Source: Opisthorchis felineus
Taxonomy: Eukaryota > Platyhelminthes > Trematoda > Opisthorchiida > Opisthorchiidae
NCBI GenBank assembly: GCA_004794785.1
Contig: SJOL01005532.1
Location: 14,921 to 78,920, forward strand
Direction: 5' to 3'
Length of the DNA: 64,000 bases
The position numbers and the translations under genes were made by a program. The notes below the pieces were generated by a model. The model was given only the letters and a program-made list of their open reading frames with translations, had not been told where the DNA came from and did not search any database. Position 1 is the stretch's first letter. Every line of letters begins with the position of its first letter. Shown piece after piece: positions 36,483 to 49,947 of the stretch.

Positions 36483-36618
36483 GAGATATTCCGAAATCAG
36501 ATGCTGGTTAGAAACATCTAATGGAGTTTCAGGAATCCACCAATATTGTTTGCGCCAAGTAAATGAATCTGACGTGGAATCGTTCCCTTCGTTTGACACT
36601 GGCGGAAGAGAGTGTTAG
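36483..36618 (+). CDS. candidate exon, Cys-containing, unknown
   Basis: Preceded by a pyrimidine-rich acceptor region (TTTTTCACTCTTCTGG...GGTAG). The frame runs 45 codons to a TAG at 36616-36618. It contains Y-S-E-I-R-C-W-L-E-T-S-N-G and H-Q-Y-C-L-R-Q, then an acidic Ser-rich end. A strong donor (GCCAA|GTAAAT) at 36558/36559 would shorten it to a 76-bp internal exon. No family is recognised. Confidence 0.2.
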
Positions 36619-38114
36619 GTCAAGGTGTTGGAATAAAGATATTCCTTTGGAAGGAAGGAATTAGCCGCGAGACTTTCGCAATAAAGAAAACAGCTGAGCG
36701 CATAGGAAGACTGATGTGATCTGTCATACGAATGTGGCCAGGACTAATGGATAGATAGCTATATATTTATGTATATGTATTCCATGAAACCATGAAACCG
36801 TACTACACATTAGCTTATTGTTTGGTGAAATAAATGGATGAACATTCGGAACATTCAACTCTCAAAAGCACCACCCCGTTTGCCAGAGGGCAGCAGCTGA
36901 CAGACTTAAGTCTATCTGTGTGTCTGTCTTCCCATTAGGACAGTGACAGGGCATGTAATGGTTGTTTTACCTTACAGGAAGATACCGGTCAGGCAGGTCC
37001 GGGGACAGCGTCGTGAAATCATACCAAGCACCGATGATGAGTAATTCGGGCCTTCGTTGCCTTGCTCGCCGTTGCACGTTGTTTTGCACGCTTGTCTAAG
37101 AGTGCTGCCATTGAGTGTTGATCATCGGTCGGTTATCATTCACTCGAACTAGTGCACACTGCAGCGAAAAACCCACTGCCCAGTAAAGAGTACTATTTCG
37201 TCAGCTGAGCCTAACGGAACTACATTTCCAGCATCTCTGGCGGTCGAAATACTGCGTCATATATGCTTTATATGCAGTTTGACCTAAATGTTTTGCTTAT
37301 CGATTTGTTTGTGTCTGTTTGACAGCAAAACGAACACAGTTAACCTCTTTGAGGAAGTGTCGAGCAGTCAGTGTTTGCCTGTGAATTTGAAACATACAGG
37401 TTTTGGGGTTGATCAAACAAAATAAGACTGCTTAGTACAGCACATCCTGTCGGTAGTGAAATGCCACTAAATTTTCAGCACATAATGAGCCTTTATATCT
37501 CGTCACACAACTCCCGATTAGGGTGATCTGAATTTTTATCCCATAGTGGAACGGTACTACGATTTAGATTATGTCCTTTCACATTAGAATCTTTACTACG
37601 AATGTAAAACAGAGGCAAAACGTCGACCAGGGTGAAACGTAAAATTTTATTGTGAGTTAGGAAATGTTAATGTGTTTCAACGAGATACTGAGCTGAATGT
37701 ATATCTTCCCTGTCAACTTAAGGCCCCCTAACCTTACATTAGTGACTTTGACCATTTCGAACAACACAATCAACCGAAACAACCCTCAACTAAACTAGCA
37801 TTCGGTTCAAGTCAGTACTTTATCTATCGGAAGTAGTCCCAAAACGGTTGCACCTACATTCATACATCACTTTATTTCTGAATTTGAATTCTTTCGTGAA
37901 AGATATATCTCGCATGGGGATCCAAAAAATGACATACCCAAAAGGGCTGGGAGCCATAAGATTCAATGGATAAGTTGCAGAGAACTTGACCTAAAAAAGA
38001 CAGCACTAGTGCTAACGTACTTCCGATTAACGTTAAAAAAATATCGAAGCAAGATGTTATAAAAAGCTACAAGACGTGCTGTCCAGAGGAAATTTGGTAG
38101 ATCAGGTTGTATAG
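36619..38114. other. no recognisable feature
   Basis: AT-rich, no frame above 60 codons, no repeat recognised. Confidence 0.45.
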
Positions 38115-39290
38115 GTGATCGTTTTTCTGCTCACTGAGCTAGACATTTTGGTGATAAATGTTTCGTCACCAACTGAGTCAGCGATAAAACGGAGGTGGAT
38201 CAACACCAAAATTAAAGGTCGGCTAGGGTTCGAAAATAAAATCAGCAAGCTCAAAAAGAACAGCGGGGGTGGTTGGATCAAAGACTTATTCAGCCACACT
38301 CCCACTATGGCCGAACAGGGTCTTCTAATCAAAGGGCTCAAATTCAACGCCAGAGAGTCATGCCAGATATACTGCTTGGCCGATTTGGAACATGCCTTGA
38401 GAACGGATGGCATGTGGGAATAGGTTCAACAATAGATCCGACAAACCATCATACCAATGATTATGAGGAACAAAGTGCAACAGCAATACAAAAAAGAATA
38501 AGACCTACTCAGAAACCTGAAAAACTATGATTCGGTCATTCTACCGCCATTAGACCAATGACGAATCATAATAGTACTGGATAAGCCGGACTACATTCAG
38601 AAAACGAAGCAGCCCCTATCCACTGATCGATCAGGACTCCACTTCAAAGCTGGTCAGCCGCTTCACCAAGACACCCAGACAACTACAAGCAACATACAAG
38701 ATAACCAAGTTACAAGAACAATGGAGAATGAACAGCAAGGTCACCGAATTCCACCATCTACCGAAGGTACATCAAAGTTCCCACTACCTGACACTATAAC
38801 GTACAACCTGGCAAAAAACTTACGGAGGAGACTGAAACAACTGTTTGTAGAATCAGGACACACATTAAGTAATGTTGGACAGTTTCTCAACAAAATTCAA
38901 AATATCAAAATGGAGGATGACGAAATTATGCTCTCGTTTGACGACACTGCCCTGTTCACATCAGTCAAGCATAACATTGCCATAGATACCGTAATAGAAC
39001 AACTGAAGCAAAATGGCAGCACTAAAACCGGAAAGCATACACAAATTACTCGATTTTGGCGTGGATGAGTGCTTAAAATTTGATGGAAAGATTTACCAAC
39101 CATTGAAAGGAACTTCAATGCGATTGCTCTTACCCATCTTAATCACCAAGGAAATGACGTAGAAACTGGAGCATATCACACTACCAGTAATCAATCCCAA
39201 ACTCCGGATCCGCTATTTAGATGACACCTTCCTCATCATGAAATGGTCTAGAGTGCAACACGCATATGAACTGCTCAAGGCCTAAACACC
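38115..39290 (+). mobile_element. Penelope-like retroelement, most of the RT, pseudogenic
   Basis: Best preserved element in the window. The N-terminal region (frame 38115-38423) shows S-G-G-G-W-I-K-D-L, T-M-A-E-Q-G-L-L-I-K-G-L-K-F-N and a D-L-E-H-A-L block. A shifted frame continues through Q-N-I/R-Q-T-I-I-P-M-I-M-R, Y-D-S-V-I-L-P-P and V-L-D-K-P-D-Y-I-Q-K-T-K-Q. Next come H-H-L-P-K-V-H and a T-Y-N-L-A-K block. The palm follows (frame 38721-39068: E-I-M-L-S-F-D-D-T-A-L-F-T-S), then F-D-G-K-I-Y-Q-P-L-K-G-T. The catalytic R-Y-L-D-D-T-F-L-I lies at about 39211-39237. Frameshifts (around 38420 and 39065) and stops (for example near 39160) make it inactive. The GIY-YIG endonuclease is not convincingly present downstream. 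The order of blocks matches Penelope elements. Confidence 0.85.
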
Positions 39291-42200
39291 GATGAACTAA
39301 GACGTACCACCAGATTACTACGCACTAATGGTGCCACTCCAGTTCACGACGAAAAGTTTGCCACCAAACTCACCAGCTGTAAGACAAGAAAAATTAATTG
39401 CGGACCTGAACGATGACACAACAATGTATTAGATTTTTGCACGGGCCACGGAAATTTGGGTAGCACAGTTGGAGGCCACATTTTTTTAAGAATCATACAT
39501 TTTGTTTTTATGGAATACTTGTACACATGAGATCCCGGTACTTCTAGTTGGATGGTATATTTGAAGGTGAAATTTGCACGAAAACCGACCTGGTGGGATC
39601 GAAACAAGCAAACTCTAGTAAACTAAACAAAGTATCATATATAAAGGATGACAAGCTTGACAGATCTTAAGGTAGATATGCTCAAACTGAGTAGAAAAGG
39701 AAGCATTTCTGCAGATTTCAGCCAAAATATGAGAATGGCTTTTGCTACGTAAGTTGCAGGATCTGTACAATTAAGTTACGAGGGAAATTTTTTCAGATGT
39801 AAAACAAATAGCTCTATTGGTACCGTTATTGGGTTAGTGGACGACAAAAGCTTTTCCTTCCTGGTGACTTAACCTCCCCAGCCTATAAAAGAATTGTACT
39901 GAGAGTTATCAGGGAGCACAGGGTAGATATGTTGTTGAAGTGTAAGAAGCTTGAAAAGTTGTTAAACCAACAGACCTATTTATTTTGAGTAAACCAAGAA
40001 AGCCAACATTCAAGTTAGCCAGATGAACAGAAAATCCATTTCAATTGCTAATTCTGTGACTACAAAACGACATTCAATCACTTAAATTTTCCGTGCAGTC
40101 CTCAGCTTTTTACTGTGGTGAAACAAACCATAACCTCCAAACATTTTGCCTTCACTGAACTGATTCAGAGTTATACAAAAGCTTCTCGAGTTTTTACGGA
40201 TCTGATACGACATACGCAGTCTACAACAGTGTAGGGCAAACGACCGGATTGATGTATTTGTGTGTCGGCGGTCACAAACTGATATTTTATTTGAAAGGAA
40301 GCTCCGATAGACTTACTTAACCGTCAGAAACAGGAAGAAGATAAAATGTTCTTCACAATTAGACACAGGGGTTGAGTTCTACTTGGTCTCTGAGATATCA
40401 ACACAGAAGTTTTCTTTCGATGAGGTCAGGCAAATTGTTCGTTTTGTGTGACATTGGTTGAGAGGTGGAAAAACACAAGAATAACCGCCCCTGATGGTCA
40501 TCCATGGTGACAGAAAAGTTGATTTATAAAAAAACCCTGCGATTATTGTTATCCTTTCCCATCACTATGCAACTTGAGTTTATTGAAAAAAGTCAAAAGT
40601 TAGTCCAACAAGTCTGTTTGTTGCAGAAAGTCTAACTTCAACGATACGACGGAACAAGGAGTAAGGTTTTTGGCATACTTGGATAATCTAGCAAAGCTGG
40701 CAGTTCTCAGTTTATCAGTACCATGCACAAAACGAAAAGTTTTCAGATGGAAGTACAACAGTATTATGGATGATTATCATCTCAGTTCTGCGTGCTGTTA
40801 ACAGACTAGAAGATATCTAATAAGTAATCGAAGGAGAAAGAACAACAGCGGACAGACTGAATCTTATCCAGTAGAGGCTATCTTTTTAAGAAGATAAAGG
40901 TAGACAAAAAATTATGGAAAAGCACTCAACAAGTAGATTACATTAACATAAAAAGGAAACAAAGAAAATCACCTTGGACTAAATTTGATCGTTATATCAG
41001 CCACCGAGGCAGACTTCATTCGTTGAATATATGGCTCATCTGCTCACGTTTGAAGCATAGAAATTTCAGTCAGTGGTCATTTAAAATGGAAGAAGCTAAC
41101 GGGTCCGTTGAGAAAAGTATTAACAGGAATGAAAACGATTGCACAACGGCTGACTGCAAGTCCAGAGGAGAAAAAGACACAGGGGTGGCATTGCTGAGGA
41201 AGCCCTCATCAACAATACATTCGAAATTGAAAAAAACGGCTTGAGATGTGTACAAGTCATTGAAGAGAATTTTTCGAAAGATGAGGTTTCCACTTCGACG
41301 AGACTTTTGTTTTGGCCAGCATAAAGTTAAAGTACAGTACCTGATGGTGGAATGTTCCGGCAACGGAATTCATTGTCAGGATCTCGCGATTAAGTTGGGT
41401 ATATTTACGATGTGTGACGTATTGGTTACAAGGTTATGGAAAGCACCGTAAAATGATGGGCATTATTAATTCCAAGCGTTGTAAGGTGGCATCGCATCAT
41501 AAAGCTATTGGTTCAAATAAAAATCTACCGATAATTTTGAAGGCATCGGAACGAACTGTATCCTATTGAATAAAACCGCGTTCGCTTGAGTGTGCTTCTT
41601 TGACTGACCATGCAAAGGCCTTGTATGCTGTTTGTGCTAGTTATTAATGGGGAAACCGGGTGGAGAAGCTAAATAAGAGGCATAAATCTAGGATATATGA
41701 AAGAAAATATGAAGATGTACGAGCTTGAAGCAACGCCTGGTATTTTTCTCGAGGGTGTGAAACTCTATTGTAGGTTTGAAAGTAAACCAACGAACTATAC
41801 TGCACAGATTTCTCATTTTGTCTTCACCAGTTTGAAGCACAGAAATTATTACATAGGGGTTGGGACATCTCTGGCGTGTACACCTCTACGCCAGTGTAGT
41901 AGTTGCATCATTCGAAGCTAAATCGTTTGTAAAAAATGTTTGATTGGTAATAATGCATTTGAAGCTTTTTGCCGTACACTCACCACCCAGAGGTGACCCA
42001 AAATATTGAAACAGGTCCATAAATCTGCCAGCAGTCCTGCATTTGCGGGATCGAAGCTCTGGTTGTCGATAAGCACTACTTAGGCGGGCTTTGGTAATGA
42101 ACGACAATGAATAAACAAGCAAGAAAATTTCCTCTAGATGGCCGAATACAGCGATCCAAATTGGATTGGGTTTATAGTGTCATTTTAAGCATCAATATAG
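39291..42200. other. no supported gene
   Basis: Directly after the Penelope relic no clear endonuclease domain can be followed. A Y-C-G-E-T read near 40119-40133 is suggestive only. A hydrophilic 52-codon frame starting with ATG at 41087 (+, to 41244) has no supporting splice or domain evidence. Confidence 0.35.
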
Positions 42201-42329
42201 TCAAATGACTATCAAATTTAATCCCAAGCACAACTGTTCTTTCCACGTCGGAATTTCCGGCTGGCTCAATTTGTTCACGCTGCAACAGTCTAAATACTTT
42301 TCTAACTGTTGATATGGCAGCGTAGTGCA
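42201..42329 (-). CDS. candidate terminal exon of membrane-protein gene
   Basis: On - the acceptor GGGAAAGCCCAG precedes 42329. The frame starts in phase 0 and reads 42 codons to a TGA (42203-42201). The read contains L-P-Y-Q-Q-L-E-K-Y-L-D-C-C-S-V and I-P-T-W-K-E-Q-L. The phase agrees with the preceding candidate exon (45249-45140, ending in phase 0). The overlapping frame on the same strand is also open (103 codons), so the choice of frame rests on phase agreement alone. No AATAAA is seen close by. The protein family is unknown. Confidence 0.22.
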   Translation of the reverse strand, partial: CTTLPYQQLEKYLDCCSVNKLSQPEIPTWKEQLCLGLNLIVI

Positions 42330-45139
42330 CTGGGCTTTCCCAGTGTAGAATCCAGATAGCCCACACCACTTTATGAGAGGAACGATCATGCAAGTTACCA
42401 TTGATTGTGATGAAGTAAAGAGGGAAGCTTGCCCGGAAAATTAAGTAGATTTGTGATGTGGTGATGGCAACAGAAAGGTGCATATTCGGGAACGCCTTGA
42501 ATGAGATTCTCCTGAAGACATTAGGGCACGTCCCGTTAGTTATCTAAGCATCTAAACTTACAATAAAGTAACCCAAAATTTCGACTTTCTGAAAAATGTG
42601 GTTGCAGACAGTGTTTTTGGTCTATTGTGTCAATTTCTATTTTGCAACTAGGTTACTGAAACACTTTTGTCGTGTTCCTTTCCCGACGGTTTGTTACTGA
42701 CAGTCAACGCGGTTCCAGACGACAACAAAAGATTTCCTTTCTTAACTGCAAATAGTTTTCATGACTATTTTCCGGTCTTGAATTTTATTATTATGCAGAC
42801 TGCGGGAAAATTATCTACGTTTTTTGTCAGTACACTCTCAATTAATTTAAATTTTCTTTTTTATTTGAACCTAATTCCTTTCGAAAGAACCAAACTTGGC
42901 TTCGCTATATGTTCTCTAGTTTTCGTGGTCACCATATCAGTGAACAACAAAAGAAAACCGTCAGTCGAGCTCCTCTACTTGTATAGGTATGCCACAGATA
43001 TAAAGCAAAATAGCAAAGCAGTTCTGAGCCAAATCTAGCTGTCGGCGCAACCCCTGTTTATCTCAGACACCGGGATAAATGTCTGTCGGTTTTGTTGCCA
43101 GAGGTTGCTTGAGCCTTCCATGTTAACTAACAGCTGACCAACACATGCATTAACACGCACATCACCGGAACTAACTGATATTTCTGAAAAGCAGTAGAGT
43201 AAAGCAACCCGAAATGCTCACTAAGGCCTTTTGAATAGCTTCCTGTAAACCCACTCCCAAACTTCTGGAGTCCATAGAAGCCATCTCGCTTAAGTTAAAA
43301 ACATTGATGTGGTGGGCAAACAACTAAACTGACGTCTCTCTTGGAAGAGGTTCTACCTCACCGCCTTACATAGGTCACTTCCTTGTTCTTTTCTACTCCT
43401 AGTAGCATGTGCGTTTGTTGTAAACTTTCAAGTTTTCCGTCAACATCTGATAAAATACATAAGGTTTTACATTTTGTGTTGAGCCGCAGTGCATTGAAGT
43501 TCCTAATTAGCTCACTTTATGGCGCAAATGGTATAAAGTGTCAATGTGCTCTCACCCACTTGTGCAGCTATACGCATCCGGGCAACACTGATAGATGGCA
43601 ATTAAACTCCATAGTTAGGGTAGCATCCTTTTACCCGGAGGTCCCGTTTTGAGCCAGATGATGGACAGTAAGTTTATGGTACTTAAGGGGAGTGAAAGAA
43701 AGTTTTCAGAAGGTTTTCAGATGACGGTCGATCTCGAGCCTCTTTGCACACAATTTCGAAGATTACTCTGCGTGTGAGCAAGGCCGGCCTTGTTGCACTG
43801 GAAATCCGGTAGTGATGGGTGTTTACAATAATCTATAACACTTCCGTTGTCGGATAGACATATTGTCACGGATATACTCAGAACTGCAACCAGTGAAAAA
43901 AGATAAAGTCAGTGAGTTAAGACCAGGCCATTCAACTCTTGCGACAGCAAGTTTAGTGTGTAAGATTTTTTACGAATACGTGCGTGACTGGTTCAGTTTA
44001 CGCAAACGTGGTTAGAGGAGCAAGGGTTGATGAAAACTATATCCGAGAGGAGGATCATACAATATTGAGAAGACGATGGCCTACTAAAAATGCTTGCGAC
44101 GGCATTATGACAATTTTATGAACGATAATTTAAGAGGTGCACCTTTCCGGCGGATTTCATATTGGACACTTGTGCACTCGCCTTCAAACAAACAAAAATA
44201 ACCCAAAGTTAGTATCCGTGGCATGCGTTTGTAATCTTTGTTACAATTATGCAATTTTGGTTAGGGTTGGAGTTATTTATGAGATCTTGAATGGTTAATG
44301 AAATTCGGCACACACTTTTGGGAAGAATGCATTATAAAATTAGTAGCTACACTAACTCACGAGGTCAAAAAGCTAACTGCCACTATGTTGTAATGAAGCA
44401 ACTAGAGCTTACTTAAGCCTACTGAAGTTTATTCGTTGAATTTGCAATTTTATGCACCACACTAGTAAACAATAAAAACCAAAATAAATGACATTGCATT
44501 AAGCTTAAGAGTAACTTATAGTCACTGCAATAAGGAATACGATTAGTATTTCATCTTGGAATGTGACTAACGTAGAAGAAAACAATATGGCAAACGACCA
44601 TAACCATTGATGTTTACTGAATTACCCGATAATGAAAAGCTGACAAATAATGCACCCTCCAAGTGGGCACATTTCATAACTTTAAGAACTGACCACTTCT
44701 TGATACAATCTGAAAACGCTATGTTGCAAAGAGGGCCACATACGATTCTTGAAAAAATGTTCAGATTATAGGTGAACCATGAGTGAAAACCCGTGCAGAA
44801 GGATTAAAAAATTATCATGAAACCAACCCTAACAGTGGAGTCAATTAGCGCAGACTGTCAAACAAATGAATTGCTGGCTGATCAACGTAATCTCGCCATA
44901 GCAACTGGAGGCGGTTTTGCAACGTCACTTTGATTACCACTTTCGTTTCTAGTGTCCATCGTTTATGATAACTTCCAAAACCCTCACTGCAAGGAAAACT
45001 AAAAACATTCCCATAGGCACCGAGGACCATTCATCATGCACTCTTTTGACGTTCCATTTGGACTTTATTTGACAACAAGCGAGTGCAGCTTCCATGCATT
45101 TGGAATAAATGAAGGATTTACTCGCGTGAGGCAAGTCAC
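42330..45139. other. putative intron; no other feature
   Basis: If the - strand gene model holds, this is an intron. A + strand frame of 123 codons (42667-43038) is AT-rich and unsupported. A weak tRNA-like remnant lies near 43612-43658. Confidence 0.3.
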
Positions 45140-45249
45140 CTTTATGTGATTTATTCGTCTAATATTAGCTGAACCCTGCACTTTTGGTGTTTTTATCGGG
45201 AGCTGTACCACAGGCAATATAACGTAGTTAAAAGTGGAATTCCCGCAGC
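45140..45249 (-). CDS. candidate internal exon of membrane-protein gene
   Basis: On - the acceptor ATCTTGTGTTCAG precedes 45249 and the donor ATAAAG|GTGACT follows 45140. The exon has 110 bp: it enters with one base of a codon already read (phase 1) and leaves in phase 0. The read is C-G-N-S-T-F-N-Y-V-I-L-P-V-V-Q-L then P-I-K-T-P-K-V-Q-G-S-A-N-I. Entering phase matches the exon at 51496-51340. No domain recognised. Confidence 0.25.
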
Positions 45250-48200
45250 CTGAACACAAGATATTTTCACCCGAAACACAATGAATTCGTGAAACAAACA
45301 GGCAGTAACAAGTTGGAATTTTTAGTAGTTCATTAATACAGTTAAATCTTTTTAACAGGGATCTCATAAGCCAGAAAATCTGAAGTAAATCGGCAAGGAT
45401 TTTCGACTTTTGGCGTACAGGAATGCGGTTGTTTACACAAAATTCATACGCTGAATGACAACTGCACAGAGCATCAAGGTTGGAAAGTATTATTTAAACT
45501 GGGATCAGGTTTCTTGAATGCACTCTCCTTGATTACGTGTTGAGCAAATATACGTCCAAATTTGTTTCTTATATTTCTGACGTCTGTGGTAATTAAGTTG
45601 TTTTAAGACCAAAATCGCTTCCGGCATAAATGGAAGAATGAGAATATACTGAAAAAAATTAACAGAGTAATAAAGGGGGTTTAAACTTCTGGAGTGATGG
45701 GTGATGCACTACCAGGGTAAACCCACCTACGAGGATGAAAAGTATCTGGTTGTGTGGAAAACTGCCACGAATACATTTGCCTATGTGACGTAGGCGTTCA
45801 AATTTGGGTTTAAGGATTTTATCGTTATCGCTGGTGGATGTCGGTTCAGGAAACAGTAGATTGCTATCACGCTTGAGTCATTTCCTAGACACTCCTGAAA
45901 ATCCTGAACAGCTCCTTTACTTGAGTGTCGTTGGTCTGTTGAGAAGTAAATATCTCAGGTTTACTTTGAGACACGGCTTGCTTTCAACAGTGCGAAGATA
46001 ATAAAAAGGTGCTGACAGCAATCGTGCGTATTTTTGACCTCTTTACGCTTGGTGAAGATAATCACTAGTAAGCATCGCCTCGCAAAGAAGAATACTCACT
46101 ATAATGAGTGGCCCATCAATCGTTACGGGTCACTCCAACCCATCTAGATTACCTGCCGTTAATAGTCCGTAATATGCCTAAGGTTCACAGTTTTTAGGCC
46201 TTGGTGATTACTAGCAGTTAATCAGTTTGGCACAGATGTCGCCGTGTATTTCTGCATTTTTTTAGAAACGGTGTTCAACATCGATAACCCATTTTTTATC
46301 GCTATATAAATTGTTCTCGACTTCTTATCAGTTTCACACAATATAATTTGATGAGCTTCAGCTCACTAGTTATTTGTAATACTTTGGTGTGAGAACTTAT
46401 GTTTAACACAAAACGCCAACAAGGTTGTATTCTTCTCCCTACTTGTAGCACACTTTTTTCCTGAGAAAGCGCTTCACCATATTTTATTTCCTTTATACTG
46501 ATGTTTGTGCATAAGTAACGATGCAACAAAAGTGCTGCCATGAGATTCTGCCCTTTTAGACCTTAAAAGTTTCCTTGAGGACATTCTCCTCCCTATGATT
46601 AGAGCAAGGTCTGTTCTAACCATGATTTGAAACATTTTTTTCGTGATAGATGAATGAAATAACACCAATATAGTACTAGTACCATAAACACAATAAATGA
46701 ACTCTGCATATATCCTCGGCATTCTTTTGCTATGACCAGAAGTTCGGCACTGCCTGTCACTGGATGCCAAACCACGCCATATGAGATTCTGCAGACATTC
46801 TGTGGAAACACTGACAAATATGATGAGTATGCAAGTTGATTTTGGCATCGAAAAGTCTTGGAGATGGTCACAAACTACCAACATAACTCAATCAAAACAA
46901 CCAGCCGGAGAAACCTTAAATGAATTTCTCTTTTATGAATGATAACATGGTTTCGTCAACTAAATTTAACCTTACACGAATATATCAGTCAGTAGAAGTG
47001 ACTCATCCGTACCCCCGTTTGCTCTGTCTGGTGCTTCCAAAGGGTGAGAGCATATTATGTTGGAAAACACTACTGTCATCCAAGCTTGCAAAGGAAAACA
47101 GCTTTTATTATCGGAACTGATGGCAAACAACGGTTAATATGTTAAAACCATGGCAAAGGCTCCATGAAGAATCCATGGTGGACCGAAGTCGGAGAAATGT
47201 GGCGATGTCTTCTAGAGTGCTCTCAACTTAAGCGTCAAGAACCATCTGAAACTTGACGGCTTAATGCAGTAAAATTCTACAGAAAACTTTCTAGTAAACT
47301 TGGTTTTGCAGCGCAGTACCGAAGTGTAAGATCTTCGAGGGGGCGCTTGATAAGGGACATTTTTGGTATCAAACAATCGAGGACATGAATGAGCGCATAC
47401 ATTGAGCACCCTAGAAGACTAAGCATCATCGTCAGTTTATGCTTAAGATTTCTTGGTTTTGCCGAGCAACTTAACATAGTAGCTCTTTTTGTTTCAAGTT
47501 ACACGTTTATCCGTTTCAGGAAGGAACCAGTTCCCAGAATGGTTATTCAAAAATAAACGTCAATTTTTTCATCTACATGTGGCGATCCTTAGTACGCGGT
47601 GAAATGTGGTGGTGTGACAACGTTTGGCAAAATGGTACAGCGGAATCCAAAAATCTGGGTCACGCCGATGCTGAACAGAAAAGTTAACTGATGACATGAC
47701 ACTAGTCATTATGTTGCTGAAAACTCTTTGACAACCCGCGACTGATGTTGGCCTTCCTCGGCCTTACCAGGTAGGTGCAATTCCCGAGTCTCCCTTCAGT
47801 CAACCTAGTGTTTTAATTGAACCCAGATTGTACGAAATTCGTGAAGTATACTTATTTGCACAGTAATAAGGTAGTAACGGGTGACTCAACTGAATCCCAG
47901 CTGAACCTCTTGCTCTTAACATTATTCAAATGGATTTGATGAGCAAAGGCCATCCATGTTTCAGTTATTACCTTAACTTGAATTTCGTACCGACTAAAAC
48001 GCGAAGCGGTCTTTATGTAACACGCTCATTTGAAGAATATTATGAACAGGGGGTTCAGATGGGATTCATTTTAATCTCCCTTTGAAACCAGTTTAGTGCG
48101 CAAATGAGCGCATTTGGTGAAAAGTCCCCCTGTCTGGTGTTGTCAGCTTGTAGAGAGATTCTGTTACACCCTGTTGTATTTTTTCTAGTGGTTTTTAATT

Positions 48201-49708
48201 GTGACGCCTTGAGCCGTTTCACACTATTATAATTGAAGCAGTAAACGGTTGGATTTGCGGTTCTTCCAAATATTTCACAATATCCCCCAGTAAGTTCCCC
48301 AAAGACGTAAGTTAAGGTACTGTCGCAACAAATTTACCCCTATACTTTCTGCATATGCCACTGAATAGATAGGGAAAATAAGACTGAGTGTGTGCTTGGA
48401 TAAGAAAGCGGAAGCTTTGATCGATTTTTTAATCGAAAGTTTCCGTGGACGACAGCGACTGAAGAACCGAAACTCTGTAATATTAAAATACGGAAAGGTA
48501 GGAGATTTGGACGCTCGATTTGGCTGTAAACACTCCAGAGTGTAGTATTGGAGCTGACCCACTGCAGTTGCTTACATGAAGAACATGTGTTTTACGACAA
48601 TATCTCTAGTTTTTTGAACAATTAGGTTGCGCACACCAGAAGGCGGGCTTAATTTTGACAACATAAAAGCAACACAAGTAGTCAGTTCAGGAAGGCGATG
48701 CGTCTCATGAATCAACTGTGTATTCCACCTTAGTGTTCATCAGTAGGTTAATCAGTAGATGTCGATTTGTAGGACGTAAGAAGTGCGACTGAAGGGAAAA
48801 GTCTATGCTCTGTTTAGGTGGACTTTAACTGCACTTCCAACATGACATTTATGAGTGATTGGTACAACGGCCATCTACTAATTGGAAGATTGCGGTCTTG
48901 AATCTCATATATTCTTGAGGTAAGTATTTTGTCTAAGCCACCATAGGTGGACTTTGCCTGCACGATGAAAGACAAATTCAACATTTAAAATGAAAATGAG
49001 GCTTATGGTTGTGGCGGAAGTACTTTGTAAAAATACTGATCGATTGTTCCGTTTCTTTGATTAAATGACGATAATTTGTGAATCTGAAGATGTGCCATAC
49101 TGATCCAGTTGGATGATAAAACACTGCAAGTCTGCAATGATTTTAAGGACGATATGTTCAGAACCAGCACTGACTGACAGCTCAGCTTTCAAAAATAGCA
49201 CGTGGTAGTTTCCTACACCCCGATTTGATAACCAACCTGCGTAAGAAATCTTGTAAGTGATGCGTGCTCATTTGCAATTGCTTTCCGTTTTTTTTTCTTG
49301 GAGCAAAATCAACTGCAATATGAAACCTAAAGCCTCAAAGTGGTCCAGGAACCCACTGCGTTAGAGCACTTTGAGCAGTTCAACAGACAGATGATTCCTG
49401 TGTTTGGGTTCTGTAACGAAATCAGAGCTAACTCACCTCAATCGTTTAAAGAAACGCACAAAAGCCATAAATTATTGTCAGGGTAACGGCTTTCTTTTCA
49501 GAATTGTCTTGGTGAGAGGGTAAGGATGAATAGAGGCATCGGGGGGCGAAAGAAGCAGCAGAAAGTTGCCTTCAAAAAGTTAGAGTGTTCTTTATAAAAG
49601 CCACCTGAAAGTAACAGAATTTTACTGATAGAAGTGACGGATGGCTCTACTGCCGCGAACTAACCTGCAATAACTACGCATTAAAATGATTTCTTTTTTA
49701 CACACAAG
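45250..49708. other. putative intron; no supported exon
   Basis: Several frames of 60-136 codons occur on -, notably 46474-46884. There the TTTCCACAG acceptor reads well, but joining it after 51340 would create a TAA, so it does not fit this gene model. I see no repeats. Confidence 0.35.
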
Positions 49709-49947
49709 TTCATGTTTTGAATATCCTTCTTGATCACTTTTTGGACTTATCATCGTACTCTCACGAATGTCTCCTATACTTCGGTGAACTTGGCCCACTC
49801 CTTGATGAGCTTCTTGGGGCCCTAATCAGTTTTTGCCGTTGCGACAGAATACATTGCTATACTGTGCATCGTGATATAAAAGTTTTCGTTACTCCAGAGT
49901 CTTCACCGTTTGCTTCTTCACTGCTCAATTTATCCAACTTTTGTTAA
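49709..49947 (+). CDS. candidate terminal exon, leucine-rich, unknown
   Basis: Preceded by a strong pyrimidine tract and acceptor (TTTCTTTTTTACACACAAG). The frame runs about 78 codons to a TAA at 49945-49947. The first half is leucine- and acid-rich (L-L-D-H-F-L-D-L, G-E-L-G-P-L-L-D-E-L-L-G-A-L) with helical character. An A-rich stretch containing AATATAAAATAA follows about 50 bp after the stop and could serve as a variant poly(A) signal. No domain is recognised and no upstream exon is placed. Confidence 0.25.

Noticed and set aside
38102..38413. 103-codon - strand frame
   Set aside because: Antisense shadow of the Penelope N-terminal region on +.
40110..40200. Y-C-G-E-T read as the GIY-YIG domain of the 38-kb Penelope
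   Set aside because: Only a few residues match, and no following R-x-L-x-x-R block could be traced.
41087..41244. Hydrophilic 52-codon ORF with ATG as a host gene
   Set aside because: No splice sites, domain or poly(A) signal; short enough to be chance.
42667..43038. 123-codon + strand frame
   Set aside because: AT-rich, with no signal, motif or splice support. Its length is within chance expectation for this window.
46474..46884. 136-codon - strand frame as an exon of the membrane-protein model
   Set aside because: The natural acceptor (TTTCCACAG) in the required phase would create a TAA at the junction with 51340; in phase 0 it needs a weak donor.
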